DNA of 64,000 nucleotides from Vibrio splendidus (GTDB lineage Bacteria; Pseudomonadota; Gammaproteobacteria; Enterobacterales; Vibrionaceae): NCBI RefSeq assembly GCF_024347615.1, contig NZ_AP025508.1, positions 620,001 to 684,000 of the forward strand, read 5' to 3'. Shown piece by piece: positions 49,476 to 60,409 of this stretch (position 1 is its first letter; each line of letters starts with the position of its first letter). The notes under the pieces were generated by a model. It saw only the letters and a program-made list of their open reading frames with translations, ran no database searches and was not told where the DNA came from. The position numbers and the translations under genes were made by a program.

Positions 49476-50405
49476 TTACTTATTAACCTGAGTTGATAGT
49501 GCTTTTTGTATTAACTCAAATAGCCAATTGGTAATAGGGGAGTTTCTGTTTTTAATATGTAAATGGCAGTAAACAGGAGTTTTGGGAGGCTCGCCATCTA
49601 TCACAACATCGATTCCGCGTAGGGTTGGGTAATTATCAACGAGGAAAAGATTCGAGTGTGGCATGTACATATCTGTGTGTTGAATGACATCAATGACCGC
49701 CATAATTAGCTCACTACGGAAACCAACACTATGTTCAACGGAGAGATCAGTTAGGATATCCGATGCCAAACTATGGTTGTCGTTCCAACCGGGTGTGACT
49801 AGTGAAGCGATATCGTAGCCTGCCACATCATAAGGTGTAACGATTTCTTGCTTTAAAGGGTGGTCTTTTCTTACAAAAATACGCCCTGTTAGTTCAATTA
49901 ACTTTTTCGTATAAACTTCTTTACTCGTTTTGCTACCAAGGTAACTGACCCCCATCAACACCTCACCTTTCTGAATGTCAGAAACAGAAGCATTGGTCCA
50001 AGAGACTAATTCTAGATTCGCATTCGGTGCTTGCTCTCTTATCATTTTAAATAAAGAACCAGATAAACAAGATAGCACGATAGGTGATAGCGCTATTTTG
50101 AGTGTGTAATCGATCTCTTTTGGATCAAAAGTGTTTGATGCATTGATCGCGACAGATAGACCGTCCATGAACGGCTTTATTTCATTGGTGAGTTGTTCTG
50201 AGAAAGCGGTAGGCTGCAGACCTCCATGAACTTTAACGAAAAGGTCATCGTTGAAGTGGTGTCTTAGCTTTTGCAGGGCTTGGCTAACCGCTGGCTGAGA
50301 AACGAATAAACGCTCCGCAGCCTTTCTAGTGTTTTTTTCTTGATAAACAATCAGAAATGTTCGTAACAGGTTTAAATCAAGAGAGCTGAATAAGTCTTTA
50401 GCCAT
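49476..50405 (-). CDS. LysR-family transcriptional regulator
   Basis: The 309-residue protein has a winged helix-turn-helix at about 8-68 (LDLNLLRTFLIVYQEKNTRKAAERLFVSQPAVSQALQKL, given here in overlapping parts) and a LysR substrate-binding domain at about 95-300. The ligand is not recognisable. It is transcribed in the same direction as the upstream cutC (99 bp apart) and the downstream barrel gene, so the target is not obvious from position. Confidence 0.88.
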   Translation of the reverse strand: MAKDLFSSLDLNLLRTFLIVYQEKNTRKAAERLFVSQPAVSQALQKLRHHFNDDLFVKVHGGLQPTAFSEQLTNEIKPFMDGLSVAINASNTFDPKEIDYTLKIALSPIVLSCLSGSLFKMIREQAPNANLELVSWTNASVSDIQKGEVLMGVSYLGSKTSKEVYTKKLIELTGRIFVRKDHPLKQEIVTPYDVAGYDIASLVTPGWNDNHSLASDILTDLSVEHSVGFRSELIMAVIDVIQHTDMYMPHSNLFLVDNYPTLRGIDVVIDGEPPKTPVYCHLHIKNRNSPITNWLFELIQKALSTQVNK

Positions 50406-50504
50406 ATCTATCCATGAAAATTTTCTGCGCTATTAAATCTAATATACGTCAGTCAGTTAGATTAGTCAGCGAGGTTCTCTGGATTTGTGTTAGCGACTAT
50501 TGCC

Positions 50505-51251
50505 CTAAGCGATGAGAGCGGCTCTCACACTGGATATCTTGCTAGCATCAGTTACTGGTATCTGATAATCATCAATATCATCACTGCCCATTTGAGCGCT
50601 TGAGTTGCTTTCCATTAGACTCGGTCTTGTCGATTTACCTGAAAGGTGAAGTGCAGGTACTTGGGTGGTACTTTGAATCATCTTAGCATTCGTTGCATTG
50701 ACGCCAGCGCCAGCCATGATATCGATTCTGCCATCGGCTTGTTTGACCATATCTGCGAGCACATTGATGCCTTGCTCAACATTAACAGCGAGCCCTGATG
50801 TCAGGATTCTTTCACATCCAAGTGTGATGACCTGTTCTAATGCTGTTTGGTAATCAGAACTTTGATCAATGGCTCTATGGAACGTAATTCCAAGCTTCAA
50901 TGAGTGCGCTTTGTCAGCCAGTTGCTGCATTTTTGGCATATCAATACTTCCGTTCGACGCTAACACACCAAGTACGACTCCATCCAACCCAGAACTTGCA
51001 CAAGCTTCAATATCTTCAAGCATACAGAGCATATCGTCATCATCGAAAATGAAGTCGCCTTGTCTTGGTCGTATCATCGCGTAGACAGGAACAGACGAAA
51101 TTTTTGCGGCTTGCTTCATCATTCCCAAGCTTGGAGTTAACCCGCCAAGTGCCAATGAAGAGCAAAGCTCAATTCGATTCGCGCCACCAGATAGTGCGTT
51201 ATGTAGAGATTCTAAGTTATCGATACAGACTTCAATTTCGGTGTTCATCAT
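50505..51251 (-). CDS. cutC: CutC family protein (copper homeostasis)
   Basis: A 248-residue TIM-barrel protein of the CutC family. The start [25 protein letters not shown], with the conserved [16 protein letters not shown] loop, and the central [11 protein letters not shown] and ILTSGLA segments are all present. Its role in copper tolerance is debated; the family assignment is safe. Two ATG codons (51251 and 51248) are possible starts. Confidence 0.92.
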   Translation of the reverse strand: MMNTEIEVCIDNLESLHNALSGGANRIELCSSLALGGLTPSLGMMKQAAKISSVPVYAMIRPRQGDFIFDDDDMLCMLEDIEACASSGLDGVVLGVLASNGSIDMPKMQQLADKAHSLKLGITFHRAIDQSSDYQTALEQVITLGCERILTSGLAVNVEQGINVLADMVKQADGRIDIMAGAGVNATNAKMIQSTTQVPALHLSGKSTRPSLMESNSSAQMGSDDIDDYQIPVTDASKISSVRAALIA

Positions 51252-51416
51252 GTTTATCCGTTCAAAAAGATACGGACGAAATCATAACAATCTAGATACG
51301 GATATGAATAGGTGGTCGCAGAGGAAAATAGGGGTAAAGTTTGTTTTTGTAATTACCTCTATTAAATGTTGCAGAGGGAGCTTTGGGGAAATGAAAGGCC
51401 GTCGAATAGATATGAA

Positions 51417-51448
51417 AAAAGCCCGAAGCGTTAACTTCGGGCTTTTAA
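51417..51448 (-). terminator. Strong bidirectional terminator
   Basis: A perfect 12-bp stem (AAAAGCCCGAAG/CTTCGGGCTTTT) with a 6-nt loop lies 120 bp past the prx2 stop and upstream of cutC. Confidence 0.85.
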
Positions 51449-51567
51449 TAGGACTTTACTTCTTAACTGATTGGCGGTGCGCTTTGCGCTATTAGCTTAT
51501 GCTTTATGTCTCTTTATAGAGAGTCTTCCAACCATTAACCTGAGTTGAGTTCAGGCTTAAGAGGTAA

Positions 51568-52176
51568 TTACTTGCTTAGGTCGTCAGCGTGCTCAGATAG
51601 GAACGCAGCAACACCTGTTGGTGATGCGTCCATACCTGCTTTGCCTTCTTCCCATTGTGCAGGACAAACTTCACCGTTCTTCTCGTGGAAGTTTAGTGCG
51701 TCTACCATGCGTAGCATTTCGTCGATGTTACGACCTAGTGGAAGATCGTTAACTACTTGGTGACGTACAAGGCCGTCAGCGTCGATTAGGAAAGAACCAC
51801 GGAAAGCAACGCCTGCTTCTGGGTGCTCAACATCGTATGCTTTGCAGATCTCGTGCTTAACATCAGCAATTAGAGGGTACTTAACTTGACCGATACCGCC
51901 ATCAGCGATAGCAGTGTTACGCCATGCGTTGTGAGAGAATTGAGAATCGATTGAAACACCGATTACTTCAACGCCTTTAGCTTGGAAATCTTCTAGACGG
52001 TTGTCGAAAGCGATTAGCTCTGAAGGACAAACGAAAGTGAAGTCTAGTGGGTAGAAGAAAACTACAGCTTTCTTACCTTTAGTGAATTCTGCGAAGTTGA
52101 AGTTATCAACGATCTCACCGTTACCTAGAACAGCTGCTGCAGTAAAGTCAGGGGCTTGACGACCTACTAGTACCAT
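51568..52176 (-). CDS. prx2: 2-Cys peroxiredoxin (AhpC/TSA), Prx2 type
   Basis: A thiol peroxidase for hydrogen peroxide. The 202 residues have peroxidatic Cys50 in PLDFTFVCPSE, the GGIG segment near 93, Arg in RGSFLIDADG and resolving Cys171 in GEVCPAQW. This is a typical dimeric 2-Cys enzyme. The gene is divergent from an OxyR2-type regulator, the arrangement described for prx2-oxyR2 in Vibrio vulnificus, so I use that name by homology. The intergenic region carries a striking palindrome. Confidence 0.88.
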   Translation of the reverse strand: MVLVGRQAPDFTAAAVLGNGEIVDNFNFAEFTKGKKAVVFFYPLDFTFVCPSELIAFDNRLEDFQAKGVEVIGVSIDSQFSHNAWRNTAIADGGIGQVKYPLIADVKHEICKAYDVEHPEAGVAFRGSFLIDADGLVRHQVVNDLPLGRNIDEMLRMVDALNFHEKNGEVCPAQWEEGKAGMDASPTGVAAFLSEHADDLSK

Positions 52177-52243
52177 TTGGAATCTCCTAAAAAATTAGTT
52201 GGCCCAACACATCTTTGTTTGGGCTCCGTTTCTACGGGACAAA

Positions 52244-52266
52244 CTATAGTACAATCGGTACTATAG
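52244..52266. promoter_or_regulatory. Palindromic operator between prx2 and oxyR2
   Basis: CTATAGTAC-N5-GTACTATAG is a perfect 9-bp inverted repeat, 68 bp upstream of the prx2 start and 120 bp from oxyR2. It contains ATAG/CTAT elements as OxyR sites do, but the gap between inner ATAG and CTAT is 11 nt rather than the classical 7. Confidence 0.6.
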
Positions 52267-52385
52267 AAAAAAGCGAATTAAATAGATTAAGTTAATCGAA
52301 AAAAGCGATGAGCTTAATCTTTGCCCAGTCCTTAGGTCTATAGACCTTTACGTAACTTATCCTACTCATATTACAAAGTAATTTC

Positions 52386-53291
52386 ATGAATAAATGGCCA
52401 AGTCTTAAGCAGCTTCATTATCTTGTTACCCTTCACGAAACCCGTCACTTTAGCGACGCTGCGGATCGCTGTTTCGTCAGTCAATCTACGCTAAGTAAAG
52501 GCATTCAAAACCTCGAAGAGCTGATTGGTTGTCCTCTTTATGAGAAGAAAGATAAAAAGAGCCCATTGGTTTTCACTCAAGCGGGTGAGCTGGTGGTTAA
52601 GCACGGTCGAGAGCTATTGGCGAAAGGACAAGATCTGGTTGAGCTAGGAAATTTATGTAACGGGGATGCGATGCAAGGGCAGCTACGAGTAGGGTGTATT
52701 CCTACAATAGCGCCGTTCCTGTTGTGTGATTTGGTTCAAGAAGCCAATCATCGTTTTCCTCAGTTGAACTTACTGTTACGTGAAGACACGACGACTAACT
52801 TATTGGCTGCATTACGTCATGGTGAGTTAGATGTGTTGATTCTGGCTCTGCCTGTCGATATCGACAACATGGAGAGTAAAGTTGTCGGGCAAGACCCGTT
52901 CAGAATGGTGATCAGTCGTAATCAAGCAGATGGCATTCGTGTTCCGATTAAATACGATGACTTGCCAGATGAGTCTGTATTTTTGCTGGAGAACGAGCAC
53001 TGCTTAACCGAGCACGCGGTATCAGCTTGTAAGTTAACGGATAAAGAGAAGATAAACCCGTTTACAGCGACGAGCCTTCACACATTGGTGCAAATGGTGG
53101 CCAATGGTTTAGGAACCACCTTTATTCCGCAGATGGCTATCGATCACGGCTTGCTGGAAAATCAAAACCTAGTGGTGATCGATCCTCCAGGCCAACAGGC
53201 ATACCGAGACATTGGTCTGGTGTGGCGACCAAGTTCGTCGCGTCTCGAAACCTTTCACCAGTTAGCGGATGTGGTGTCTGAGCTGCTTTAA
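52386..53291 (+). CDS. oxyR2: OxyR2-type peroxide-sensing LysR regulator
   Basis: A 301-residue LysR regulator with an N-terminal winged helix (about 6-65) and a redox domain. The peroxide-sensing cysteine pair is Cys206 and Cys215 in HCLTEHAVSAC. Residue 204, just before HC, is Glu. In V. vulnificus OxyR2 a Glu204 (where OxyR1 has Gly) makes the sensor more sensitive to low hydrogen peroxide, so the numbering and residue support the OxyR2 identity. It is divergent from prx2, its likely target. Confidence 0.85.
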   Translation: MNKWPSLKQLHYLVTLHETRHFSDAADRCFVSQSTLSKGIQNLEELIGCPLYEKKDKKSPLVFTQAGELVVKHGRELLAKGQDLVELGNLCNGDAMQGQLRVGCIPTIAPFLLCDLVQEANHRFPQLNLLLREDTTTNLLAALRHGELDVLILALPVDIDNMESKVVGQDPFRMVISRNQADGIRVPIKYDDLPDESVFLLENEHCLTEHAVSACKLTDKEKINPFTATSLHTLVQMVANGLGTTFIPQMAIDHGLLENQNLVVIDPPGQQAYRDIGLVWRPSSSRLETFHQLADVVSELL

Positions 53292-53333
53292 AGTTTGTCA
53301 CCTTACAACAACGTATTAATTCTTACTTTTGAG

Positions 53334-53356
53334 CGGCTATTTAAGCCGTTTTTTTA
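53334..53356 (+). terminator. Terminator after oxyR2
   Basis: A 5-bp stem (CGGCT/AGCCG) with a 5-nt loop is followed by eight T. Confidence 0.7.
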
Positions 53357-53624
53357 TTAAACCAACCAACCAAACTATTAATAAATATTGATATTTTTAT
53401 TGGTTTAAAGTCAATTTTATTATCTTTTTTATCACTCCAATGATTAGTAAACGTGAGCAGTGCTAGGTTAATGATAAATTGAATTTATAAATATTGATGT
53501 CACATTTTTTATATGGATAGTTAACCTGGTTATTCGTATCACCCTCATTATGCTAACGCCTAGAAATTGTGTATTTTCCACTTTCTATGATGTTAGTGAC
53601 TGATTTTATTAATGGTTGTCTTCT

Positions 53625-53704
53625 ATTTCTACCACCAATGGTTTTTACGTTGCTAACGTAAGTATCAGAGCAATATTTTTAATTCTTGTTGTAGTGGTAG
53701 AAAT
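53625..53704. promoter_or_regulatory. Nested inverted repeats upstream of the 970-residue gene
   Basis: An outer 11-bp inverted repeat (ATTTCTACCAC at 53625-53635, its complement at 53694-53704) encloses an inner palindrome (TTACGTT-GCT-AACGTAA at 53645-53661). The set ends 109 bp before the start codon. Both could be operator sites or a folded leader. Confidence 0.5.
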
Positions 53705-53813
53705 TCGAGGGACTAATGTAAATAGAAGAGGGTAGCGTCGAATAACTAGGTCGGGGTAAACAGTTTTGGTGCTATTTACTCATTAATCAAAAATAAAAAT
53801 CAAAAGAAAAATT

Positions 53814-56726
53814 ATGAATGATACTAAACACAGTTTGGTAGGGCTTCTTATACCCTTAATATTATTGTCGGGTGCGGCTAGTGCTACAGAAAATATAAGT
53901 AAAGAAACGTTAATTCAGTTATCTCAAAGTGATTATGAAACTGTAATCGATGAGACTTTGGCTGCGCTGTACCCCCAATATGCGAATAGCTCTGAAGCAA
54001 GGAGTTTGACTACTTTTCGTTACTTGGAGCGTATGTACACTCTCGACCCAAAAAGTGGCGAAATTATTGTCGCAATATCTGAAGGTAGAGAAGGAACTCG
54101 TTTCGATTCTTTGTGGGGAAATAAAGAAAAGCGCCAAGCAGACGGTGCAATTGAAACCATTGAAAGCCTTGTTATAAAACCTTCAGATTTGGATGTTTTA
54201 AAAACGGTGCTTTTTGATGCCTATTATGACCGCGCTACCGCTGAATTTATTCTTGCCAATCGTTCAGTTGATGAGGCCAGAATACAATGGATTGAGCAAG
54301 CGAGTATCTCGACAATAGAACAACACCGCCAACAATCTTTCGATATTCTTTTACGTGCTTTTGATGATTATTGGAAGTTAATCGAAAATCACCCTCAAGA
54401 ATTTGCTAGTGAGCAGTCATCTCGTAATGTACAAAGTGCTCGATATTTAAATGGCGATGGCAAGTCAGTACCTGTATATCAAGGTGGCAGTTTAATTGTG
54501 GGTTATAAAGATGCTTTATTAGCGTATCAGTTAATGAATGAATTATTAGCCCAACAATTACACCTCAGTAAATTAAAGGCAGTATCGGCTAGCCCTGAAG
54601 AGCAAAAGTCTAAGCTTGTAGATGAAGCTAGATCACTTATTGATCTTGTTTCGTCAAAAGAGAGGCAGCTAAGCAGTTTGTTAGGTGCTGAGTCCTACTC
54701 TCATATAATGTTGTCCTCTGAGCTAGGTAAATTTAAAGGCAACACGGCCGAATTGAAATCGGTAATAAATTGGCTCAAAGGTGATGGGAACTATTTGGGA
54801 TTACCTGATGACTTTGTCGTGTTGATGCCTGATTACAACTCACAAGAAAATGTTGAAAATAGCTCATTCGAGTCTTTGGAAAAAGTGTTAAGTGGGCTGT
54901 CACACTCATTAGAGTATTCATTGAATAAAGCTCAAAAAGAACGTGTTGATTACCACTACCAATTGGATTCATTTACACGAAACTTTACTCAAGAAAATGG
55001 CCGATTAAAGGCAAGGTTGTTTACTTTACTCGGCTGTTCAGTCAACTCGGTTGTTAGTCCTTGTAAAGATCAGACCGAGAGTCAACGTAAAGGCAGTTTA
55101 ATCGGCTACCAGTTGAAAAGCGTTCAAGCAGCAAAGACCGAAGGTGAACGAGCCTATAGAGTTCATCGTGAGGTATTAAAAAATATATCGATAGAAATTG
55201 AGCGTATTGAGCAAGAACAGCAAGTTAACAATACGATCGATAAGATTACGGTTAAACTGGGTCTTAATGATATTCCTTTCAAAAGCTTAATTGATGAAAG
55301 TCGAAAATCGACTTTCGAAATGAATTCAGTACTGTCTTCCGAAGAAGTTAAGCGATCTCTCGATATACTAGACCGCTTTTTGAATGATATCGGTTCCACC
55401 GACTTGTCATCAACATTTTCTGCTATTGAAAGCTTACAAGACGCTTTTAAGGGAAGCTCCCATGACGCGGAATTATATATTCAGAAGTTGGCTTTGCTTG
55501 AGCGTTCAAGGGTCAAAGGTTTACGAGCAGCTCCACTAGATGTCTTTACAGAAGGTAAGATTAAGGAACTAACGTTAGAGCTAGAAACTGCTAAAGCTGA
55601 TATGGCCAAGTCGCTTTCTAATTTAGTTGACGATGCTGGTAGGTTAGTAACCTTTAGTGTAGAAGCTCAGCGTTTGGTTGCTCAAATAGACCAAAATGAA
55701 CACCTTAGGTCTGAGCGTTCTTATGCTAATCCGCTGAATTTCAGTACGTTGACCGTTGAAACGTCTAGAGCTGAATCACAGTTCTCTAACCTTCAAGAAT
55801 GGCTTTTTTATTCTGTACAAGCACTTGAATATAAATGGCAAGAGTCGTTTTATGATCGTGTTGAGGGTTTTGATAAAAACTTTGTGTTTAAGCTCCAAGA
55901 TACTCAGCAATCAACCGTTTACTTAGACGCATTAAAGCGTTTTGACGATAAGAGGTATACGCCATTCGGCCAGAAAGTGACTGATGTTATTTCCCTAAAG
56001 GAACATATTTTCGGTTACATCGATAATCATGGTGGGAAAACCATTTACTATCCTGCTCCCGATGGTAGCGGAGATATGTTGACTGCAGATGAAGCGTTTA
56101 ACGCAAAGTTAAAGCTGCTTTCTCGTAACTTTGGCTTCGATGAATGGTTAACTGTAGAGTTCAGTACCGTGAAAAACTTTCCTAAAACGAACCTTTTTCA
56201 TGGACCGATACTTGGCAACGAAGATGATGTGATGTGTTTAGAAGTCGCTGGTAATTACTCAGATAAAATTGACGGGATTTCGATTAACCTTGCAATCAAT
56301 TATGACATATCGGGTGAATCTGCAACTCGCGCACTTCTTACTTATGGTGGTAACAACTACATGCGTAGCCGTAGTCCAGGGATGTTAATGGATGATGCTC
56401 AAGGGCTTAAAGGTGATTTGATTTCCTATTCAACACGTTTTGCGGATATTTCTAATGGCAGTGTTGTATCTAAAAGCAGTTTTAAGCAGAACATGGCGGC
56501 TAATATCATGACTGACTACTATGATACTAAAGAGTTACTTAACCCAACTTATTCATTTAAAGAAAGAAGTGTTGCAGCTTCAGGGTGGAGATTGTCTCTT
56601 CAGTTAGGTGACGAATATGGGGATATTGTTGAAACTGAAGCGATTGATGATATCCAAGTGATAGTACAACATAGCCTGAAGGCTCGACGTGCCTCAATCT
56701 GCAGCGGCGAATCTGGTCCTTTATAA
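53814..56726 (+). CDS. Large exported protein of unknown function
   Basis: A 970-residue protein with a Sec signal peptide (LLIPLILLSGAASA-TE). Residues about 25-700 are mostly helical with several coiled-coil stretches (for example about 425-470 and 565-625). The last 200 residues look strand-rich and end in DDIQVIVQHSLKAR, which faintly recalls the closing strands of large toxin or receptor-binding proteins. There are four cysteines after the signal peptide region, two of them close together in CSVNSVVSPC. I do not recognise a family. The gene stands alone with its own terminator in an AT-rich patch between oxyR2 and a CBS gene, which suggests an accessory acquisition. Confidence 0.8.
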   Translation: MNDTKHSLVGLLIPLILLSGAASATENISKETLIQLSQSDYETVIDETLAALYPQYANSSEARSLTTFRYLERMYTLDPKSGEIIVAISEGREGTRFDSLWGNKEKRQADGAIETIESLVIKPSDLDVLKTVLFDAYYDRATAEFILANRSVDEARIQWIEQASISTIEQHRQQSFDILLRAFDDYWKLIENHPQEFASEQSSRNVQSARYLNGDGKSVPVYQGGSLIVGYKDALLAYQLMNELLAQQLHLSKLKAVSASPEEQKSKLVDEARSLIDLVSSKERQLSSLLGAESYSHIMLSSELGKFKGNTAELKSVINWLKGDGNYLGLPDDFVVLMPDYNSQENVENSSFESLEKVLSGLSHSLEYSLNKAQKERVDYHYQLDSFTRNFTQENGRLKARLFTLLGCSVNSVVSPCKDQTESQRKGSLIGYQLKSVQAAKTEGERAYRVHREVLKNISIEIERIEQEQQVNNTIDKITVKLGLNDIPFKSLIDESRKSTFEMNSVLSSEEVKRSLDILDRFLNDIGSTDLSSTFSAIESLQDAFKGSSHDAELYIQKLALLERSRVKGLRAAPLDVFTEGKIKELTLELETAKADMAKSLSNLVDDAGRLVTFSVEAQRLVAQIDQNEHLRSERSYANPLNFSTLTVETSRAESQFSNLQEWLFYSVQALEYKWQESFYDRVEGFDKNFVFKLQDTQQSTVYLDALKRFDDKRYTPFGQKVTDVISLKEHIFGYIDNHGGKTIYYPAPDGSGDMLTADEAFNAKLKLLSRNFGFDEWLTVEFSTVKNFPKTNLFHGPILGNEDDVMCLEVAGNYSDKIDGISINLAINYDISGESATRALLTYGGNNYMRSRSPGMLMDDAQGLKGDLISYSTRFADISNGSVVSKSSFKQNMAANIMTDYYDTKELLNPTYSFKERSVAASGWRLSLQLGDEYGDIVETEAIDDIQVIVQHSLKARRASICSGESGPL

Positions 56727-56747
56727 CAACAGAAATAACCTTATTTT

Positions 56748-56775
56748 GAGCCTCATAGTTTTATGAGGCTCTTCT
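56748..56775. terminator. Bidirectional terminator between the 970-residue gene and the CBS gene
   Basis: A perfect 10-bp stem (GAGCCTCATA/TATGAGGCTC) with a GTTT loop lies 22 bp past the stop codon. Confidence 0.8.
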
Positions 56776-56785
56776 TATTGTCATA

Positions 56786-57232
56786 TCACTCTACTTCCGC
56801 TTCTTCTGGCTCGACTTCTTCCTGTAGCTCTAATAAGTTAATCGCTATCGTGACAAAGTCGCTGTCTGTAATAATGCCTACTAGTTCGTGATTTTCTACG
56901 ACAGGTAAACAGCCCACTTTGTGCTTCTGCATATAGATAGCCGATTCTTTTAATCCAGCACGCGGCTCTACTGACATAACACTTTTGTGCATGATGTCGT
57001 TGAGGGGAGTAGCAAGAGTAAAAGATTGAGCTTGTGGGATGTTTTGTAGGCTGGATTCTTGAGCGGCTAGAACGTCTCGCTGTGTGACGACGCCAAGTAG
57101 TTGCCTGTCGGAATCAACGACCGGAATATGGCGGATATCAAGCGCTTCCATCATGTGCTTAGCATCGGCCAGTGAGTGTGAGCGCAATAGGGTATGAGGG
57201 TTGCGAGTCATCATATCTTCAACCTTGATCAT
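56786..57232 (-). CDS. CBS-domain pair protein
   Basis: A 148-residue cytoplasmic protein made of two CBS domains (about 4-60 and 76-132), each with a typical HIPVVDSDRQLLGVVTQRD or CLPVVENHELVGIITDSD segment. It ends in an acidic tail (EEVEPEEAEVE). Such stand-alone pairs bind adenine nucleotides, but the partner is unknown. It is alone on the minus strand, facing the 970-residue gene. Confidence 0.88.
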   Translation of the reverse strand: MIKVEDMMTRNPHTLLRSHSLADAKHMMEALDIRHIPVVDSDRQLLGVVTQRDVLAAQESSLQNIPQAQSFTLATPLNDIMHKSVMSVEPRAGLKESAIYMQKHKVGCLPVVENHELVGIITDSDFVTIAINLLELQEEVEPEEAEVE

Positions 57233-58619
<1,387 letters not shown>

Positions 58620-58765
58620 TTTTAGCTGGTTATAAACGATATAAGCAGAATTTACGGGTGCTAGCAGTAAGCTAGGAGTCGGGCAGGGTGTCTGTCTAAT
58701 CTCTCGCAAGGAATACGCGACCGCTCCTCATAGAACTCGCTAGATTGAACTTATGTTTAGCTTAA

Positions 58766-59950
<1,185 letters not shown>

Positions 59951-59964
59951 TATTTCTTTTTGCG

Positions 59965-59994
59965 AGCCCCATCTCTATTCCTAGATATGGGGCT
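59965..59994 (+). terminator. Hairpin after tgt
   Basis: AGCCCCAT pairs with ATGGGGCT around an inner partly paired loop. It is not followed by a T run, so it may slow but not stop transcription into yajC. Confidence 0.5.
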
Positions 59995-60059
59995 TGAAAA
60001 TAAAGGGATACAACCCAATTAGACAAACAATTACCAAAATATAATAGAGGATGTTTTTA

Positions 60060-60389
60060 ATGTTTATTTCTCAAGCTCACGCAGCAGTAGAAGGTGCACC
60101 AGCAGGCGGCGGTTTCGAAATGCTTATCATGCTAGGTATGTTCGCTGTGATCTTCTACTTCATGATCTACCGTCCACAAGCTAAGCGCGTAAAAGAGCAT
60201 AAGAGCCTTATGTCTTCTATGGGCAAAGGCGATGAAGTTCTAACAAGCGGCGGTCTAATCGGTAAGATTACTAAGATTGCAGAAGACAGCGACTACGTTG
60301 CTATCGAACTGAACGCAAACAACGAAGTTGTTATCAAGAAAGACTTCGTTACAGCAGTGCTACCAAAAGGTACTCTGAAATCACTATAA
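60060..60389 (+). CDS. yajC: Preprotein translocase accessory subunit YajC
   Basis: A 109-residue membrane subunit associated with SecDF. The ATG at 60060 is chosen because AGAGG lies 8 nt upstream and MFISQAHAA matches the family beginning; the earlier ATG at 60051 overlaps that ribosome site. One membrane helix (about 20-42) is followed by RPQAKRVKEHKSLMSSMGKGDEV-type sequence (in parts) and a KKDFVTAVLPKGT end. It is followed 20 bp later by secD. Confidence 0.95.
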   Translation: MFISQAHAAVEGAPAGGGFEMLIMLGMFAVIFYFMIYRPQAKRVKEHKSLMSSMGKGDEVLTSGGLIGKITKIAEDSDYVAIELNANNEVVIKKDFVTAVLPKGTLKSL

Positions 60390-60409
60390 ACAGCTAGAGG
60401 ATCCTCGCT

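Larger units (their letters stand above)
53292..53813. other. AT-rich intergenic region upstream of the 970-residue gene
   Basis: These 522 bp hold the oxyR2 terminator and two nested inverted repeats at 53625-53704, and otherwise no gene that I can support. Base use is clearly more AT-rich than in the flanking genes. Confidence 0.7.

Noticed and set aside
52244..52266. Classical OxyR tetramer site
   Set aside because: ATAG and CTAT elements are present but with an 11-nt gap, and the four-element 10-bp ladder is missing; kept only as a generic palindrome.
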